Source of the DNA: Larimichthys crocea
Lineage: Eukaryota > Chordata > Actinopteri > Sciaenidae
Assembly (NCBI RefSeq): GCF_000972845.2
Contig: NC_040032.1
Coordinates: 17,398,871 to 17,462,870, forward strand
Direction: 5' to 3'
DNA length: 64,000 nucleotides
Shown here: one piece after another, positions 44,038 to 49,057 of the stretch
Position numbering within the stretch: position 1 is the first letter of the stretch
How the letters are laid out: every line of letters begins with the position of its first letter
Translations under genes and position numbers: made by a program
Notes under the pieces: generated by a model
What the model was told of the DNA's origin: nothing
The model's input: the letters and a program-made list of their open reading frames with translations, nothing else
Databases searched by the model: none

Positions 44038-46038
44038 AGCAAAAACAATCGCAGTATAGACACTCCAGTTAAGGGCCCTCCTCAAGGACCGAGGCTCCAC
44101 ATCGACATCCCACGTGTTCAGCTACTCATTGAGGACAAGGAAGGCATCAAACAGATAGGCACGTGGCCACACTCGACAACACAAATATCATAAATCAGTG
44201 TCATATTCTAGTGGCTGATAAAGAGAATTAACATTTGTCTGTATGTAACTCTATCCTCTTATTTCTTGCGACAGGTGAGGACAAAGCAGCGGTGCCAGTG
44301 ACAGACACAGAGTTCAGCCAATCAGTGAATCCGCAGAACTTCTGCACCGGCGTGTCGCTGCACCACCAAGCCCTCATCCAGAATTCAGGGCCTTTGATTG
44401 ACATGTCAGACATCCGGCCGGGCACGAGTGAGTACATCTCTTTAAATAAACAATAAATATCACAGCTGAAATAGACTGAGCAGATAAAACCATGAATTGT
44501 GCTTGTACTTGATGAGACAGTAAAGACGGGTCTTCATGACAATCTTTGTGATGTTACATTACGACCTCTCTCAGATCCCGTGTCCAGGAAGAGTATAAAA
44601 TCAGCCCACAGCTCCAGGAACAGATATTCCAGCCAGTGGACGCTGAGCCGGCCGAGTCAGAGCCAGTCGACAGCCTCGGCGCGAACACTGACCTCAGACT
44701 GGCGGACGATGGGCTCTCATGGCATCACTGCCACTGAGAGTGACAGCTACAGCGCCAGCCTCTCGCAAGACACAGGTGAGTCAATCCCAGCCGGTAATAC
44801 TCGATTCTTACTTGATATTTTCTAATTTAAGCCCAATCTAGAGACATATGAACAGTGTATACAACAAAACATGAGTGAAGAAGTTAGTTAAGCCCCTGAC
44901 TACGAACACAACTGTAAGTAACTCTATTACAATGCAAGGATGTACTGGAACCAATATACTAAACTAAGCTCACTAAACATGTGACGCATACAGTATGAGC
45001 TCTTATCTGACTCTGTCTGATTTATTTTCCCAGATAAGGGTCGCAACAGCATGGTGTCCACGGAGAGCGCCTCCTCCACCTACGAGGAGCTGGCGAGGGC
45101 CTACGAGCACGCCAAGCTGGAGGAGCACCTGCAGCATGCCAAGTTCACCATTACAGAGTGTTTCATCTCCGACAGCTCATCTGACCAAATGACCACAGGT
45201 ACCAATGACCCGGCGGACAGCATGACCTCCCTCAGCACGCCGTCTGAACCAGGCATCTGCCGCTTCACTGCCTCACCGCCCAAACCGCAGGACTACGACC
45301 GCGGTAAAAATGTGGCTGTGCCCATTCCCCACCGCGCTAACAAAAGTAAGTATGAGAGTAAGAGAGTTACAAATACTTTAAGGGGATTTTCTGTTGGAGT
45401 TGGTGTTTGGATACACAAAAGAAAAGTGTTCATTACACATTCTTTTGGCAGATAAATCATATTTAAGGTCAGAAAATGACACCATAACAATGAATGATCT
45501 GATTCATTCCAAAGTGTAGTTTTTTAGCCACACATGAAGAATCCAATCAAACCACATTTGAAAATAATTAATTTATGTCTGAATTCAAAATCTCCTTCTC
45601 TCAGGTGAATTCTGCAATCTACCCCTCTACATGAAGACAGACCCATTCTTCCGCAAGCAAGGGGAGCTGCATGACCCGTGCCCAGCTGTGCCACCGCGGG
45701 AAGCCTCAATCCGCAGCCTGACGCAGCGGGCGTATCACACCCAGGGCCGTCACAAGACTCTAGACCCTGCCAAGCAGCAGGCCCTGACGCTGGGCCATTC
45801 TGGGCTGGGCAGCTTGGGTGCGAGCTCGGGCACCGCCACCTTGCCCCAAAGGACTCTCACCATGCCCAGCTCCAACACTGCAGCGACGGCTTCCACTTCC
45901 AGCACGAGCAGCAACCCCACCAACAGTAACAAGGTGGGGGGCTCCAGAGACTCGCTGCTAGAGAGCAGCTCCTCTGCACTGGGGAGACTGCAGAAACAGA
46001 GTGTGGGGGCCTACTCCAAATCATACACGCTGGTGTAG
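4159..46038 (+). CDS. dscaml1: Dscaml1, DSCAM-family adhesion receptor (gene-level, 32 exons, 5' incomplete)
   Basis: The 32 exons listed below join in one frame to 2,028 residues plus a stop. Human DSCAML1 has about 2,053, so only the signal-peptide exon is missing. Domain order is Ig1-Ig9, FN3-1 to 4, Ig10, FN3-5 and 6, one transmembrane helix at about visible residues 1579-1599, then a basic stop-transfer run and a cytoplasmic tail of about 430 residues. Assignment to DSCAML1 rather than DSCAM rests on close match to remembered DSCAML1 sequence throughout, for example the region reading [18 protein letters not shown] and the tail ending SKSYTLV. The family mediates homophilic adhesion of neurons, including in the retina, in self-avoidance and synaptic layering. 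The C-terminal TLV fits a PDZ-domain ligand. Most exons are phase 1 at both ends and encode a whole or half domain. No frameshift or internal stop was seen. No array of alternative Ig exons like that of insect Dscam1 was found. Confidence 0.97.
4480..6770 (+). other. dscaml1: dscaml1 intron 2
   Basis: This 2.3-kb intron separates the Ig1 exon from the first half of Ig2. No gene or clear mobile element is visible. Blocks at about 5385-5470 and 6290-6470 are free of simple repeats and rich in TAAT-type homeodomain cores, so they are possible conserved noncoding elements. This is judged by eye only. Confidence 0.75.
6771..6917 (+). CDS. dscaml1: dscaml1 exon 3: first half of Ig2
   Basis: The 147-bp exon is preceded by a T-rich tract and TAG, and followed by GTAGGA. 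It encodes FREPYTVRV through [13 protein letters not shown], containing the first Ig2 cysteine (VFKCLIP) and the core tryptophan. The second half of Ig2 is about 19 kb downstream. Confidence 0.95.
8679..8714. repeat. (TC)n microsatellite
   Basis: Eighteen uninterrupted TC units. Confidence 0.95.
9085..9270 (+). repeat. Dispersed repeat family R1, copy A (partial)
   Basis: Contains CGTCACCCACAGGTTTCTGA, then GTGATGGCTCTGGCCGCCAC and ATCTAAAAATGGGCAG. It is shared with copies at 20.16, 22.69 (reverse) and 27.89 kb. It has no coding potential. Confidence 0.75.
9290..9440. repeat. Degenerate fish-type repeat fragment
   Basis: The stretch with GGACACTTCGACATGCAGAC, AAGGATCGAACCACCGATCA and CCGCTCTACCTCCTGGGCCA matches a tRNA-like repeat common in teleosts. 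It is not an intact tRNA gene. Confidence 0.55.
9984..10056. repeat. (TG)n microsatellite, interrupted
   Basis: TG repeats with CATA, C and TTA interruptions. A second shorter TG tract lies at about 10,187-10,206. Confidence 0.95.
12006..12142. repeat. (AT)n-rich low-complexity tract
   Basis: About 135 bp of alternating AT with GATA-like interruptions such as TAGATAGATAG. Confidence 0.95.
13632..13674. repeat. (AC)n microsatellite
   Basis: A pure AC tract of about 43 bp. Confidence 0.95.
14560..14700 (+). repeat. MITE-like dispersed repeat, second copy
   Basis: The sequence AGATTTAGCGGCATCTAGCGG followed by GATTGCAACCAACTAAATAC matches the same family as the copy at 48.9 kb, with mutations. 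It is a fragment; ends were not determined. Confidence 0.6.
16680..17270. repeat. Dispersed repeat family R2, copy 1
   Basis: Includes GTAGCTAATATTCACGAAAA (16,791-16,810) and a long stretch of GTCTTGGTCT-type motifs at 17,150-17,250. The first motif and the GAGACC-rich end recur at 30.04-30.42 kb. Confidence 0.65.
17567..17630. repeat. (TG)n microsatellite
   Basis: TG repeats of about 64 bp with two TTG interruptions. Confidence 0.95.
17769..17812. repeat. (AC)n microsatellite
   Basis: A CA tract on the same strand 140 bp after a TG tract, so the two could pair as an imperfect long inverted repeat. Confidence 0.9.
18074..18137. repeat. (TG)n microsatellite
   Basis: A 47-bp pure TG run followed by ATA-interrupted units. 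Confidence 0.95.
20155..20690 (+). repeat. Dispersed repeat family R1, copy B (longest)
   Basis: The longest copy, about 535 bp, runs from CGTCACCCACAGGTTTCTGA to GCATTGGCTTCACTTCACAG. It includes CAAACAAGCCATTTGTAACG and AAATTAGCTATAGAGACCAA, both recovered in reverse in copy C. It is probably a nonautonomous transposon; no ends or target duplication were established. Confidence 0.75.
22202..22250. repeat. (AC)n microsatellite
   Basis: An AC tract with one GGTG interruption. Confidence 0.95.
22680..23065 (-). repeat. Dispersed repeat family R1, copy C (inverted)
   Basis: The reverse complement follows copy B in order: the GAAGTGAAGCCAATGC end, TTGGTCTC-like segment, CACCTGTTCAAATTATATTA, the GCTTGTTTGAGCACCCAGGC segment and the CTCTGAGCTTCACAGTGAC end. 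Copies B and C form a widely spaced inverted pair about 2 kb apart. Confidence 0.75.
24261..24302. repeat. (CCCT)n-(CT)n microsatellite
   Basis: CCCT units grade into CT units, pyrimidine-only on the + strand. Confidence 0.9.
25875..26021 (+). CDS. dscaml1: dscaml1 exon 4: second half of Ig2
   Basis: The 147-bp exon follows CCTCAG and ends before GTGAGC. It encodes [20 protein letters not shown] and then the second Ig2 cysteine in [13 protein letters not shown]. It joins exon 3 in phase 1 to complete the domain. Confidence 0.96.
26101..26379 (+). CDS. dscaml1: dscaml1 exon 5: Ig3
   Basis: The 279-bp exon lies after a 79-bp intron, one of the shortest in the gene. It encodes a whole Ig domain with cysteines in LPCTAGG and YACEVTN and the tryptophan in [11 protein letters not shown]. 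Both ends are phase 1, so skipping would remove exactly one Ig domain in frame. Confidence 0.97.
26485..26540. repeat. (CA)n-(TA)n compound microsatellite
   Basis: Eighteen CA units followed by about ten TA units with one interruption. Confidence 0.95.
27014..27065. repeat. (CA)n microsatellite, interrupted
   Basis: CA repeats with GCA and TCA interruptions. Confidence 0.95.
27885..28115 (+). repeat. Dispersed repeat family R1, copy D (partial)
   Basis: Contains GCCTCCATGTTGGTAGTCCT, CTAATCTAAAAATCAGAACC and AAACAAGCCATCTGTAACAG, matching copy B with more divergence. Confidence 0.7.
28306..28581 (+). CDS. dscaml1: dscaml1 exon 6: Ig4
   Basis: The 276-bp exon follows TTCTCTCAG and ends before GTATGT. 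It encodes Ig4 with cysteines in [10 protein letters not shown] and YQCFASRKG, and the expected HSGAYQC strand F motif. It is phase 1 at both ends. Confidence 0.96.
28772..29068 (+). CDS. dscaml1: dscaml1 exon 7: Ig5
   Basis: The 297-bp exon encodes Ig5, starting [19 protein letters not shown]. Cysteines lie in [12 protein letters not shown] and [20 protein letters not shown]. The donor is G|GTGCCT, weaker than the neighbours. The reading continues correctly into exon 8 in phase 1. Confidence 0.96.
29069..29540 (+). other. dscaml1: dscaml1 intron 7 with tetranucleotide and CT repeats
   Basis: The intron holds an 80-bp (TCTA)n tract at 29,172-29,251 and a (CT)n tract near 29.47-29.50 kb that runs into the pyrimidine-rich 3' splice site of exon 8. 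Confidence 0.85.
29172..29251. repeat. (TCTA)n microsatellite
   Basis: About twenty tetranucleotide units, starting as TCTG and continuing as TCTA, with one TTTA interruption. Confidence 0.95.
29541..29813 (+). CDS. dscaml1: dscaml1 exon 8: Ig6
   Basis: The 273-bp exon follows GTGTCTCCAG and precedes GTAAGC. It encodes Ig6 with [19 protein letters not shown] and the second cysteine in [10 protein letters not shown]. It is a single-domain, phase 1-1 exon. Confidence 0.97.
30040..30420. repeat. Dispersed repeat family R2, copy 2
   Basis: Includes CAAGACCAGACAGTGTAAAG and GTAGCTAATATTCACGAAAA (30,117-30,136), then GAGACCTGTCTCCGAGACCG near 30,375. It parallels the copy at 16.7-17.27 kb with a different interior. 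Confidence 0.65.
31120..31133 (+). promoter_or_regulatory. X-box-like (RFX) site in intron 8
   Basis: ATTACTATGGCAAC has an exact right half-site and a partial left half of the X-box. It sits in a low-repeat block of intron 8. Confidence 0.3.
31351..31635 (+). CDS. dscaml1: dscaml1 exon 9: Ig7
   Basis: The 285-bp exon encodes Ig7, starting [18 protein letters not shown]. Cysteines lie in [17 protein letters not shown] and [13 protein letters not shown]. The C'-D region reads [10 protein letters not shown], about two residues longer than remembered human DSCAML1. Phase is 1-1. Confidence 0.96.
31824..31943 (+). CDS. dscaml1: dscaml1 exon 10: first half of Ig8
   Basis: The 120-bp exon begins [20 protein letters not shown] and contains the first Ig8 cysteine in [11 protein letters not shown]. 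An extra cysteine stands where human DSCAML1 has glycine (NNQDGIYGK). The donor is GTAAAA. Confidence 0.95.
32030..32206 (+). CDS. dscaml1: dscaml1 exon 11: second half of Ig8
   Basis: The 177-bp exon lies after an 86-bp intron. It encodes [20 protein letters not shown] and the second Ig8 cysteine in [17 protein letters not shown]. It ends before GTAAGT. Confidence 0.96.
32207..32799 (+). other. dscaml1: dscaml1 intron 11
   Basis: A 593-bp intron with no gene. It contains a T-run near 32.30 kb and a GAAGAA-rich stretch near 32.58-32.60 kb. Confidence 0.8.
32800..32999 (+). CDS. dscaml1: dscaml1 exon 12: first half of Ig9
   Basis: The 200-bp exon encodes [20 protein letters not shown], the first cysteine in [19 protein letters not shown], and ends after AAG in phase 0 before GTCAGG. 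This is one of the few phase-0 junctions in the ectodomain, as expected within an Ig domain. Confidence 0.95.
33191..33287 (+). CDS. dscaml1: dscaml1 exon 13: second half of Ig9
   Basis: The 97-bp exon starts [20 protein letters not shown], supplying the second Ig9 cysteine, and ends LIQLTVQ in phase 1 before GTATCT. Confidence 0.95.
33415..33543 (+). CDS. dscaml1: dscaml1 exon 14: first half of FN3-1
   Basis: The 129-bp exon opens the first fibronectin III domain with [20 protein letters not shown] and the core tryptophan in [11 protein letters not shown]. The acceptor is a CT run followed by a CA run and CAG. The donor is GTAGGC. Confidence 0.95.
33635..33802 (+). CDS. dscaml1: dscaml1 exon 15: second half of FN3-1
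   Basis: The 168-bp exon encodes [15 protein letters not shown] through ELTISTEEA. The strand reading [13 protein letters not shown] has a cysteine where human DSCAML1 has serine. The flanking intron upstream is only 91 bp. Confidence 0.95.
33895..33965 (+). CDS. dscaml1: dscaml1 exon 16: start of FN3-2
   Basis: The 71-bp exon encodes [20 protein letters not shown] and VTWR, ending in phase 0 before GTAAAA. The corresponding human region reads AAPDGPPMDV. Its boundaries are fixed by frame on both sides. Confidence 0.92.
33966..34933 (+). other. dscaml1: dscaml1 intron 16
   Basis: A 968-bp AT-rich intron with a short (TA)n run near 34.46-34.48 kb. No gene or recognised element is visible. 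Confidence 0.75.
34934..35174 (+). CDS. dscaml1: dscaml1 exon 17: rest of FN3-2
   Basis: The 241-bp exon encodes [20 protein letters not shown] through [20 protein letters not shown]. It contains the conserved tyrosine and YGVVVQAFN strand of an FN3 fold and is nearly identical to human DSCAML1. Confidence 0.97.
35175..35973 (+). other. dscaml1: dscaml1 intron 17
   Basis: A 799-bp intron with CT-rich stretches near 35.40-35.52 and 35.70 kb. Blocks at 35.53-35.63 and 35.74-35.85 kb have little simple repeat and could be regulatory. No gene is seen. Confidence 0.7.
35974..36120 (+). CDS. dscaml1: dscaml1 exon 18: first half of FN3-3
   Basis: The 147-bp exon encodes [20 protein letters not shown] and [13 protein letters not shown], ending FWSLFPDG in phase 1 before GTGGGT. 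Confidence 0.95.
36121..36723 (+). other. dscaml1: dscaml1 intron 18
   Basis: A 603-bp intron with no gene, mobile element or long simple repeat that I can recognise. Confidence 0.75.
36724..36879 (+). CDS. dscaml1: dscaml1 exon 19: second half of FN3-3
   Basis: The 156-bp exon encodes [20 protein letters not shown] through VLYIQTRED. The donor is C|GTGAGT, so the split codon becomes leucine where human has valine. Confidence 0.95.
37074..37090. promoter_or_regulatory. TAAT palindrome (possible paired homeodomain site)
   Basis: CATTAGCAGTGCTAATG is a perfect inverted repeat of 7-bp arms around AGT, with an ATTA/TAAT core in each arm. Two homeodomain proteins could bind as a dimer. Function is inference. 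Confidence 0.4.
37253..37315 (+). promoter_or_regulatory. Cluster of three GGATTA (OTX/CRX-type) motifs
   Basis: GGATTA occurs at 37,253, 37,268 and 37,310 on the same strand within 63 bp. K50 homeodomain proteins such as OTX2 and CRX bind this core. The block is low in simple repeats. Confidence 0.35.
38533..38672 (+). CDS. dscaml1: dscaml1 exon 20: first half of FN3-4
   Basis: The 140-bp exon encodes [20 protein letters not shown] and the tryptophan in [18 protein letters not shown], ending SGQP in phase 0 before GTAAGT. Confidence 0.96.
38791..38835. repeat. (TG)n microsatellite
   Basis: An interrupted TG tract. A (CA)n tract on the same strand lies at 38,991-39,018. Confidence 0.95.
39333..39357. 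repeat. Homopolymer G (25 bp)
   Basis: Twenty-five consecutive G inside a purine-rich block at 39.2-39.4 kb. Length is uncertain because such runs are poorly sequenced. Confidence 0.85.
39721..39760. repeat. (GT)n microsatellite
   Basis: A nearly pure GT tract of 40 bp. Confidence 0.95.
40830..40983 (+). CDS. dscaml1: dscaml1 exon 21: second half of FN3-4
   Basis: The 154-bp exon starts [20 protein letters not shown] and ends VEPAGK in phase 1 before GTGGGT. It completes FN3-4 with the [11 protein letters not shown] strand G region. Confidence 0.96.
40984..41499 (+). other. dscaml1: dscaml1 intron 21
   Basis: A 516-bp intron with no gene, mobile element or long repeat that I can recognise. 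Confidence 0.75.
41500..41617 (+). CDS. dscaml1: dscaml1 exon 22: first half of Ig10
   Basis: The 118-bp exon encodes [20 protein letters not shown] and the first Ig10 cysteine in [12 protein letters not shown]. It ends in phase 2 within a serine codon before GTCAGA. Confidence 0.95.
41706..41869 (+). CDS. dscaml1: dscaml1 exon 23: second half of Ig10
   Basis: The 164-bp exon completes the split serine, then encodes [20 protein letters not shown] and the second Ig10 cysteine in [11 protein letters not shown]. It ends NLVVQ in phase 1 before GTAACT. This Ig sits between FN3-4 and FN3-5, the DSCAM-family hallmark. Confidence 0.96.
41956..42054 (+). CDS. dscaml1: dscaml1 exon 24: first half of FN3-5
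   Basis: The 99-bp exon encodes [20 protein letters not shown] and [13 protein letters not shown], ending before GTATGT. Confidence 0.95.
42311..42499 (+). CDS. dscaml1: dscaml1 exon 25: second half of FN3-5
   Basis: The 189-bp exon encodes [20 protein letters not shown] through [10 protein letters not shown] and matches human DSCAML1 closely. The donor is GTGAGG. Confidence 0.97.
42500..43227 (+). other. dscaml1: dscaml1 intron 25
   Basis: A 728-bp intron. A short TGGA run lies near 42.99 kb. No gene or clear mobile element is seen. Confidence 0.75.
43228..43515 (+). CDS. dscaml1: dscaml1 exon 26: FN3-6
   Basis: The 288-bp exon encodes the whole membrane-proximal FN3 domain, from [20 protein letters not shown] through [20 protein letters not shown]. 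It ends before GTAAGT in phase 1. Confidence 0.96.
43595..43750 (+). CDS. dscaml1: dscaml1 exon 27: transmembrane helix
   Basis: The 156-bp exon follows a 79-bp intron. It encodes the linker [18 protein letters not shown], a hydrophobic helix ([15 protein letters not shown]) and the basic stop-transfer run [13 protein letters not shown]. It ends in phase 1 before GTGAGA. Confidence 0.97.
43866..43896 (+). CDS. dscaml1: dscaml1 exon 28: 31-nt microexon, juxtamembrane
   Basis: The exon runs from after TTATAG to before GTAAGA and encodes [10 protein letters not shown] plus two bases of a serine codon, identical to remembered human DSCAML1. At 31 nt it cannot be skipped alone without a frameshift; together with exon 29 (119 nt) it makes 150 nt. 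Confidence 0.95.
44002..44036 (+). repeat. dscaml1: (GT)n tract at the exon 29 3' splice site
   Basis: About fifteen GT units followed by ATGTGCAG run directly into exon 29, occupying the usual place of the pyrimidine tract. UG-rich RNA of this kind is bound by TDP-43 and CELF proteins, so regulated splicing is possible. Confidence 0.85.
44040..44158 (+). CDS. dscaml1: dscaml1 exon 29: cytoplasmic, GC donor
   Basis: The 119-bp exon encodes [20 protein letters not shown] through EDKEGIKQI. The 3' splice site is unusual: a (GT)n tract followed by ATGTGCAG stands in place of a pyrimidine tract. The donor needed for correct frame and conserved protein is ATAG|GCACGT, a GC rather than GT donor. 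Retention of the intron would reach a stop after about a dozen codons. Confidence 0.9.
44275..44427 (+). CDS. dscaml1: dscaml1 exon 30: cytoplasmic
   Basis: The 153-bp exon starts [20 protein letters not shown] and ends MSDIRPGT before GTGAGT. The exon itself starts with the donor-like GTGAGG directly after the acceptor AG. Confidence 0.94.
44575..44775 (+). CDS. dscaml1: dscaml1 exon 31: cytoplasmic, Ser-rich
   Basis: The 201-bp exon encodes [20 protein letters not shown] through [13 protein letters not shown]. It includes the conserved [10 protein letters not shown] stretch. Serine and threonine are abundant, so phosphorylation is plausible but not shown. Confidence 0.95.
45034..45345 (+). 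CDS. dscaml1: dscaml1 exon 32: cytoplasmic
   Basis: The 312-bp exon encodes [20 protein letters not shown] and then a strongly conserved block including [15 protein letters not shown] and [15 protein letters not shown]. It ends RANK in phase 1 before GTAAGT. Confidence 0.97.
45605..46038 (+). CDS. dscaml1: dscaml1 exon 33: terminal coding part
   Basis: The last exon encodes [18 protein letters not shown], a low-complexity Ser/Thr/Asn-rich stretch of varying length in the family, and the conserved end GGSRDSLLE...YSKSYTLV. The stop TAG is at 46,036-46,038. The TLV terminus fits a class I PDZ ligand. Confidence 0.97.
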
Positions 46039-48560
46039 TCCGTTCTCTTGCACAGACTTGCATTGCTGTCCCACTCCTCAGCCAGCCCCACTCTGGTACT
46101 CTTCAGTCTGGGCCAGAAAGGGCATGCAACCATCTTACTTTAAACCCAACTAATGGTGAACTGCCCAGCGTTCTGTCTAATTTTCCTCGGGATAGGTGTT
46201 CTCCCAGACAGAGACCCAGCTAACCCTACTTTTCATGTTCACCTGGGACTCTATAAAAGAATTACTAACTCCGACTAACAGTTCCAGCCGGCTGGTGCTC
46301 AGCTCCCCGCTCAGTTCTCGCGGGACTTGCACAGCGAAAAAACAGGAAAGCGATTCTGTGGTCATTTGGAAATATTGACTGTAATTGAGGAGCTAAACGC
46401 TCTGTGTTTATGACGAAGAAGACTATGATAGCCAGTATGAAGCTGTGTGGCCATCCTGTCTCTCATATGCACATACATACTGTCCTCCATAGTTTGAGTA
46501 TTATTGTCAATTTGCAGGACTTCCAGTTAAGTTCCCCCTATTCTTACTGTATCTTTCACCCTCTGTGTGTCTCTTAAAGCCCCATATAGCTATTGGCAGA
46601 TTTTCTCTTAATGGTGATTCAGAAAGAAATTATTCAGGTTCACTTCCAAGGATAAAACTTCTATCACATTAATGTTCTCCACACATCTCTCTCCAGCTGA
46701 ACAGTGTCTAACTTTTTAATCAAATCATGACAACCCAAATGAACCAGCTATAATTTCTCGCACTACAAATAGAGAATATTTGGTATTATAAAGAATTTAC
46801 ATATATATTTCTATGTAGGTATATTATTGACATTTAAGTGAAATTATGACAAAGTATAAATTGTATGTACTACAATAGTGTAGTAGTATATACAGCAATT
46901 TAATGTTAATGTCAAATTTAAGAACGAGACAATCGCTCAATCATGAAATTTAACAAAAGAGAAATTTTAAAAAGGTTGGACTAAAGAAAGAAAAAAAGTT
47001 TAGTATATATACGGGATGTTCTGTATGTTTCTGTATGTAGACCGACTAAGAGAAGAGTGTTTCCAAGCCCCATGTTGAGATGGGAAAAGCAAGATAGGCT
47101 ACTTATTATACAGTTCCTGAAAAGGCAGCCTGCCTGGGTGAACAGAAAACAACCTCCCCTGGTTTGCAGCGCCCACTTTTGCTGAGTATGTTCGGCGGAA
47201 ACAATCACGGCAGAGAGCCTTCTATAATATTAAATAAGTCCGCTCATGCGGATGCAGGCTCTGTTAAGCTTGTCTTGAGCCTGAGTGGTTGGTAAATACA
47301 TTCAGAAACCAAATCAGAAGATCCACAAATGTGTGTTTGCTGCAAGGCTTCTGTCACAGATTCAGGATTGCGTCCTCGCCCAGTGTCACTCGGCCGATCT
47401 TTGCTCTTCAAAGAAATGAATAACTAGCTGAAAGAATCCCAGTCATGATGTGAATGAAGTAAAAATAATATAATGTTGAGCGATGTTATATGTCAGGGAG
47501 TTCAGTTTTGAAAATTATATAATGTTCACTCAATTGATATCTTTGTTGTTGCCCTGTCTGAAGTACTGTATTTGTCCCACTTTCTGTCCCTCCATTTTGC
47601 TCTGATGTACACAAGAACCTATTGGAATGTCTTTTTGAGTCATCTCCATGAGAGTGTTTTGTGGTTTATATTTATTTATCCATTTGTTTGCTTGTTTTGG
47701 GGGAGGGGGTATCTGTTGATTTTGATTTAAAATATTCATTTGTTTTGGTTAATTTAATTTAAAAAAAATTTTTTGGTTCCAGGGGCCAAGCAGTACTAAG
47801 GTATGTGGCCTGTGGCTAAAACTAGTTCAGCCAAGTGAAATCAGGGACTCGTAGCTCTTTTTGGTCACACAAACTACTGTTGTGTATATACTGGACTGGA
47901 GTCGGTCTGTAAACCTGAAGCATTCAGACTCCCGTCCTTTTTTCCCCCCGTTCAGATAAATTAAAGTAACAAAATTCACCACCCTAAACATACTAGACCC
48001 ATCATCTCTACCTTTGTCAGTGTTGTTTATAGATTAAGTCTTGTACATAAACACAGTTTTGTATGAAGAGCTATTTTCGTCAGAATAAATCAGGGGACAC
48101 ATCAGGGTTGAATGCCCCAATTTCAAAATTGAAATAGTATCAAAAATAAAATATTTTACTTCTGAAATGGGCAAAAAAAAAAACGAAAAAAAAAAAACAT
48201 TTTTCTTTCCCTTTATGTTTTTGATACTAATTTGTTGAATTTTTATTCTTTTTTAAAGGTCTTTTGATGTCGTCATTTGTCCTATTTACTTTTTTTTATT
48301 GTCATTATTTTGTATTTTGTTCATCCTCAAAGTAAAAAAAAAACATCATTGCATGCTTGCTAAAAGGGAAAAATTGAAGGAAAAAATGTATGAAAATCAA
48401 AAACAAACAAAAAAAAATGTTGAGGGTATCCCAAACATTTGTTTGAGTTGCTTGTTATAGCAAATGCTTGTGTTCAAAAGTACATTTTCTATGAAAAGAA
48501 AGCAAAAACTAAAAAGATCATTCTAACACCTTGTGCAATAAAGCTATCTTTCATACGTCA
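46039..48560 (+). other. dscaml1: dscaml1 3' UTR (end estimated)
   Basis: About 2.5 kb of AT-rich, low-coding sequence follows the stop. The end is inferred from an AATAAA at 48,537-48,542. Earlier AATAAA signals occur at 48,084 and 48,145. Two Pumilio-type TGTANATA sites lie at 47,883-47,890 and 48,050-48,057. Several T-rich and A-rich tracts occur between 47.75 and 48.42 kb. Confidence 0.7.
48537..48542 (+). terminator. dscaml1: Polyadenylation signal AATAAA (dscaml1)
   Basis: This AATAAA is the last in the run of AT-rich 3' sequence before transposon debris begins. Cleavage about 15-20 nt downstream is inferred. Upstream AATAAA signals may be used alternatively. Confidence 0.6.
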
Positions 48561-48894
48561 CGGCTTCTGTCATTCTCAACAGGTTTGCTTACATGTATGA
48601 ACATTTTTGAACCGACCTTCATAATAAATTAGCTCTATAACATTAAACTAAAACCAACACTAAGATATAAAGAAAGTATTTGGTGTTGATACTCAGATTG
48701 TTTCATAACGTTTGAAATGATTTTAAAGACTGCTCAAAATGGAAGAAGAGGCAGAAATATCCTGACTTGTAGTCCCTAGTTAAGCCCTAAAAACACTGGA
48801 TCCTACACTTCCCATAATGCAACTTAAGAGCTAATCTTTCATTAGACCCTCCTGCCTGACTTCACACCATGAATTTGTAATGTAAGCTACAAAT

Positions 48895-49050
48895 TAAAGG
48901 TGCAGTGTGTAGGATTTAGTGCCATCTAGTGGTGTAGGGGCAGATTGCAAACCCTTTCTCTTTCCTTTGCCAGTGTGAAGGGGTGGCCACAAAAAAAAGC
49001 CAGAAACACACTATCTAGAGTTCTTCCCAATTTACAGACTGTTATTTGGA
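48895..49050 (+). repeat. MITE-like dispersed repeat
   Basis: The segment starts AAAGGTGCAGTGTGTAGGAT and includes ATTTAGTGCCATCTAGTGGTG, a pattern I recognise as widespread in teleost genomes. A diverged copy of the same core is at about 14,565-14,700 in dscaml1 intron 3. Exact ends and class were not determined. Confidence 0.65.
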
Positions 49051-49057
49051 GTTTCAG

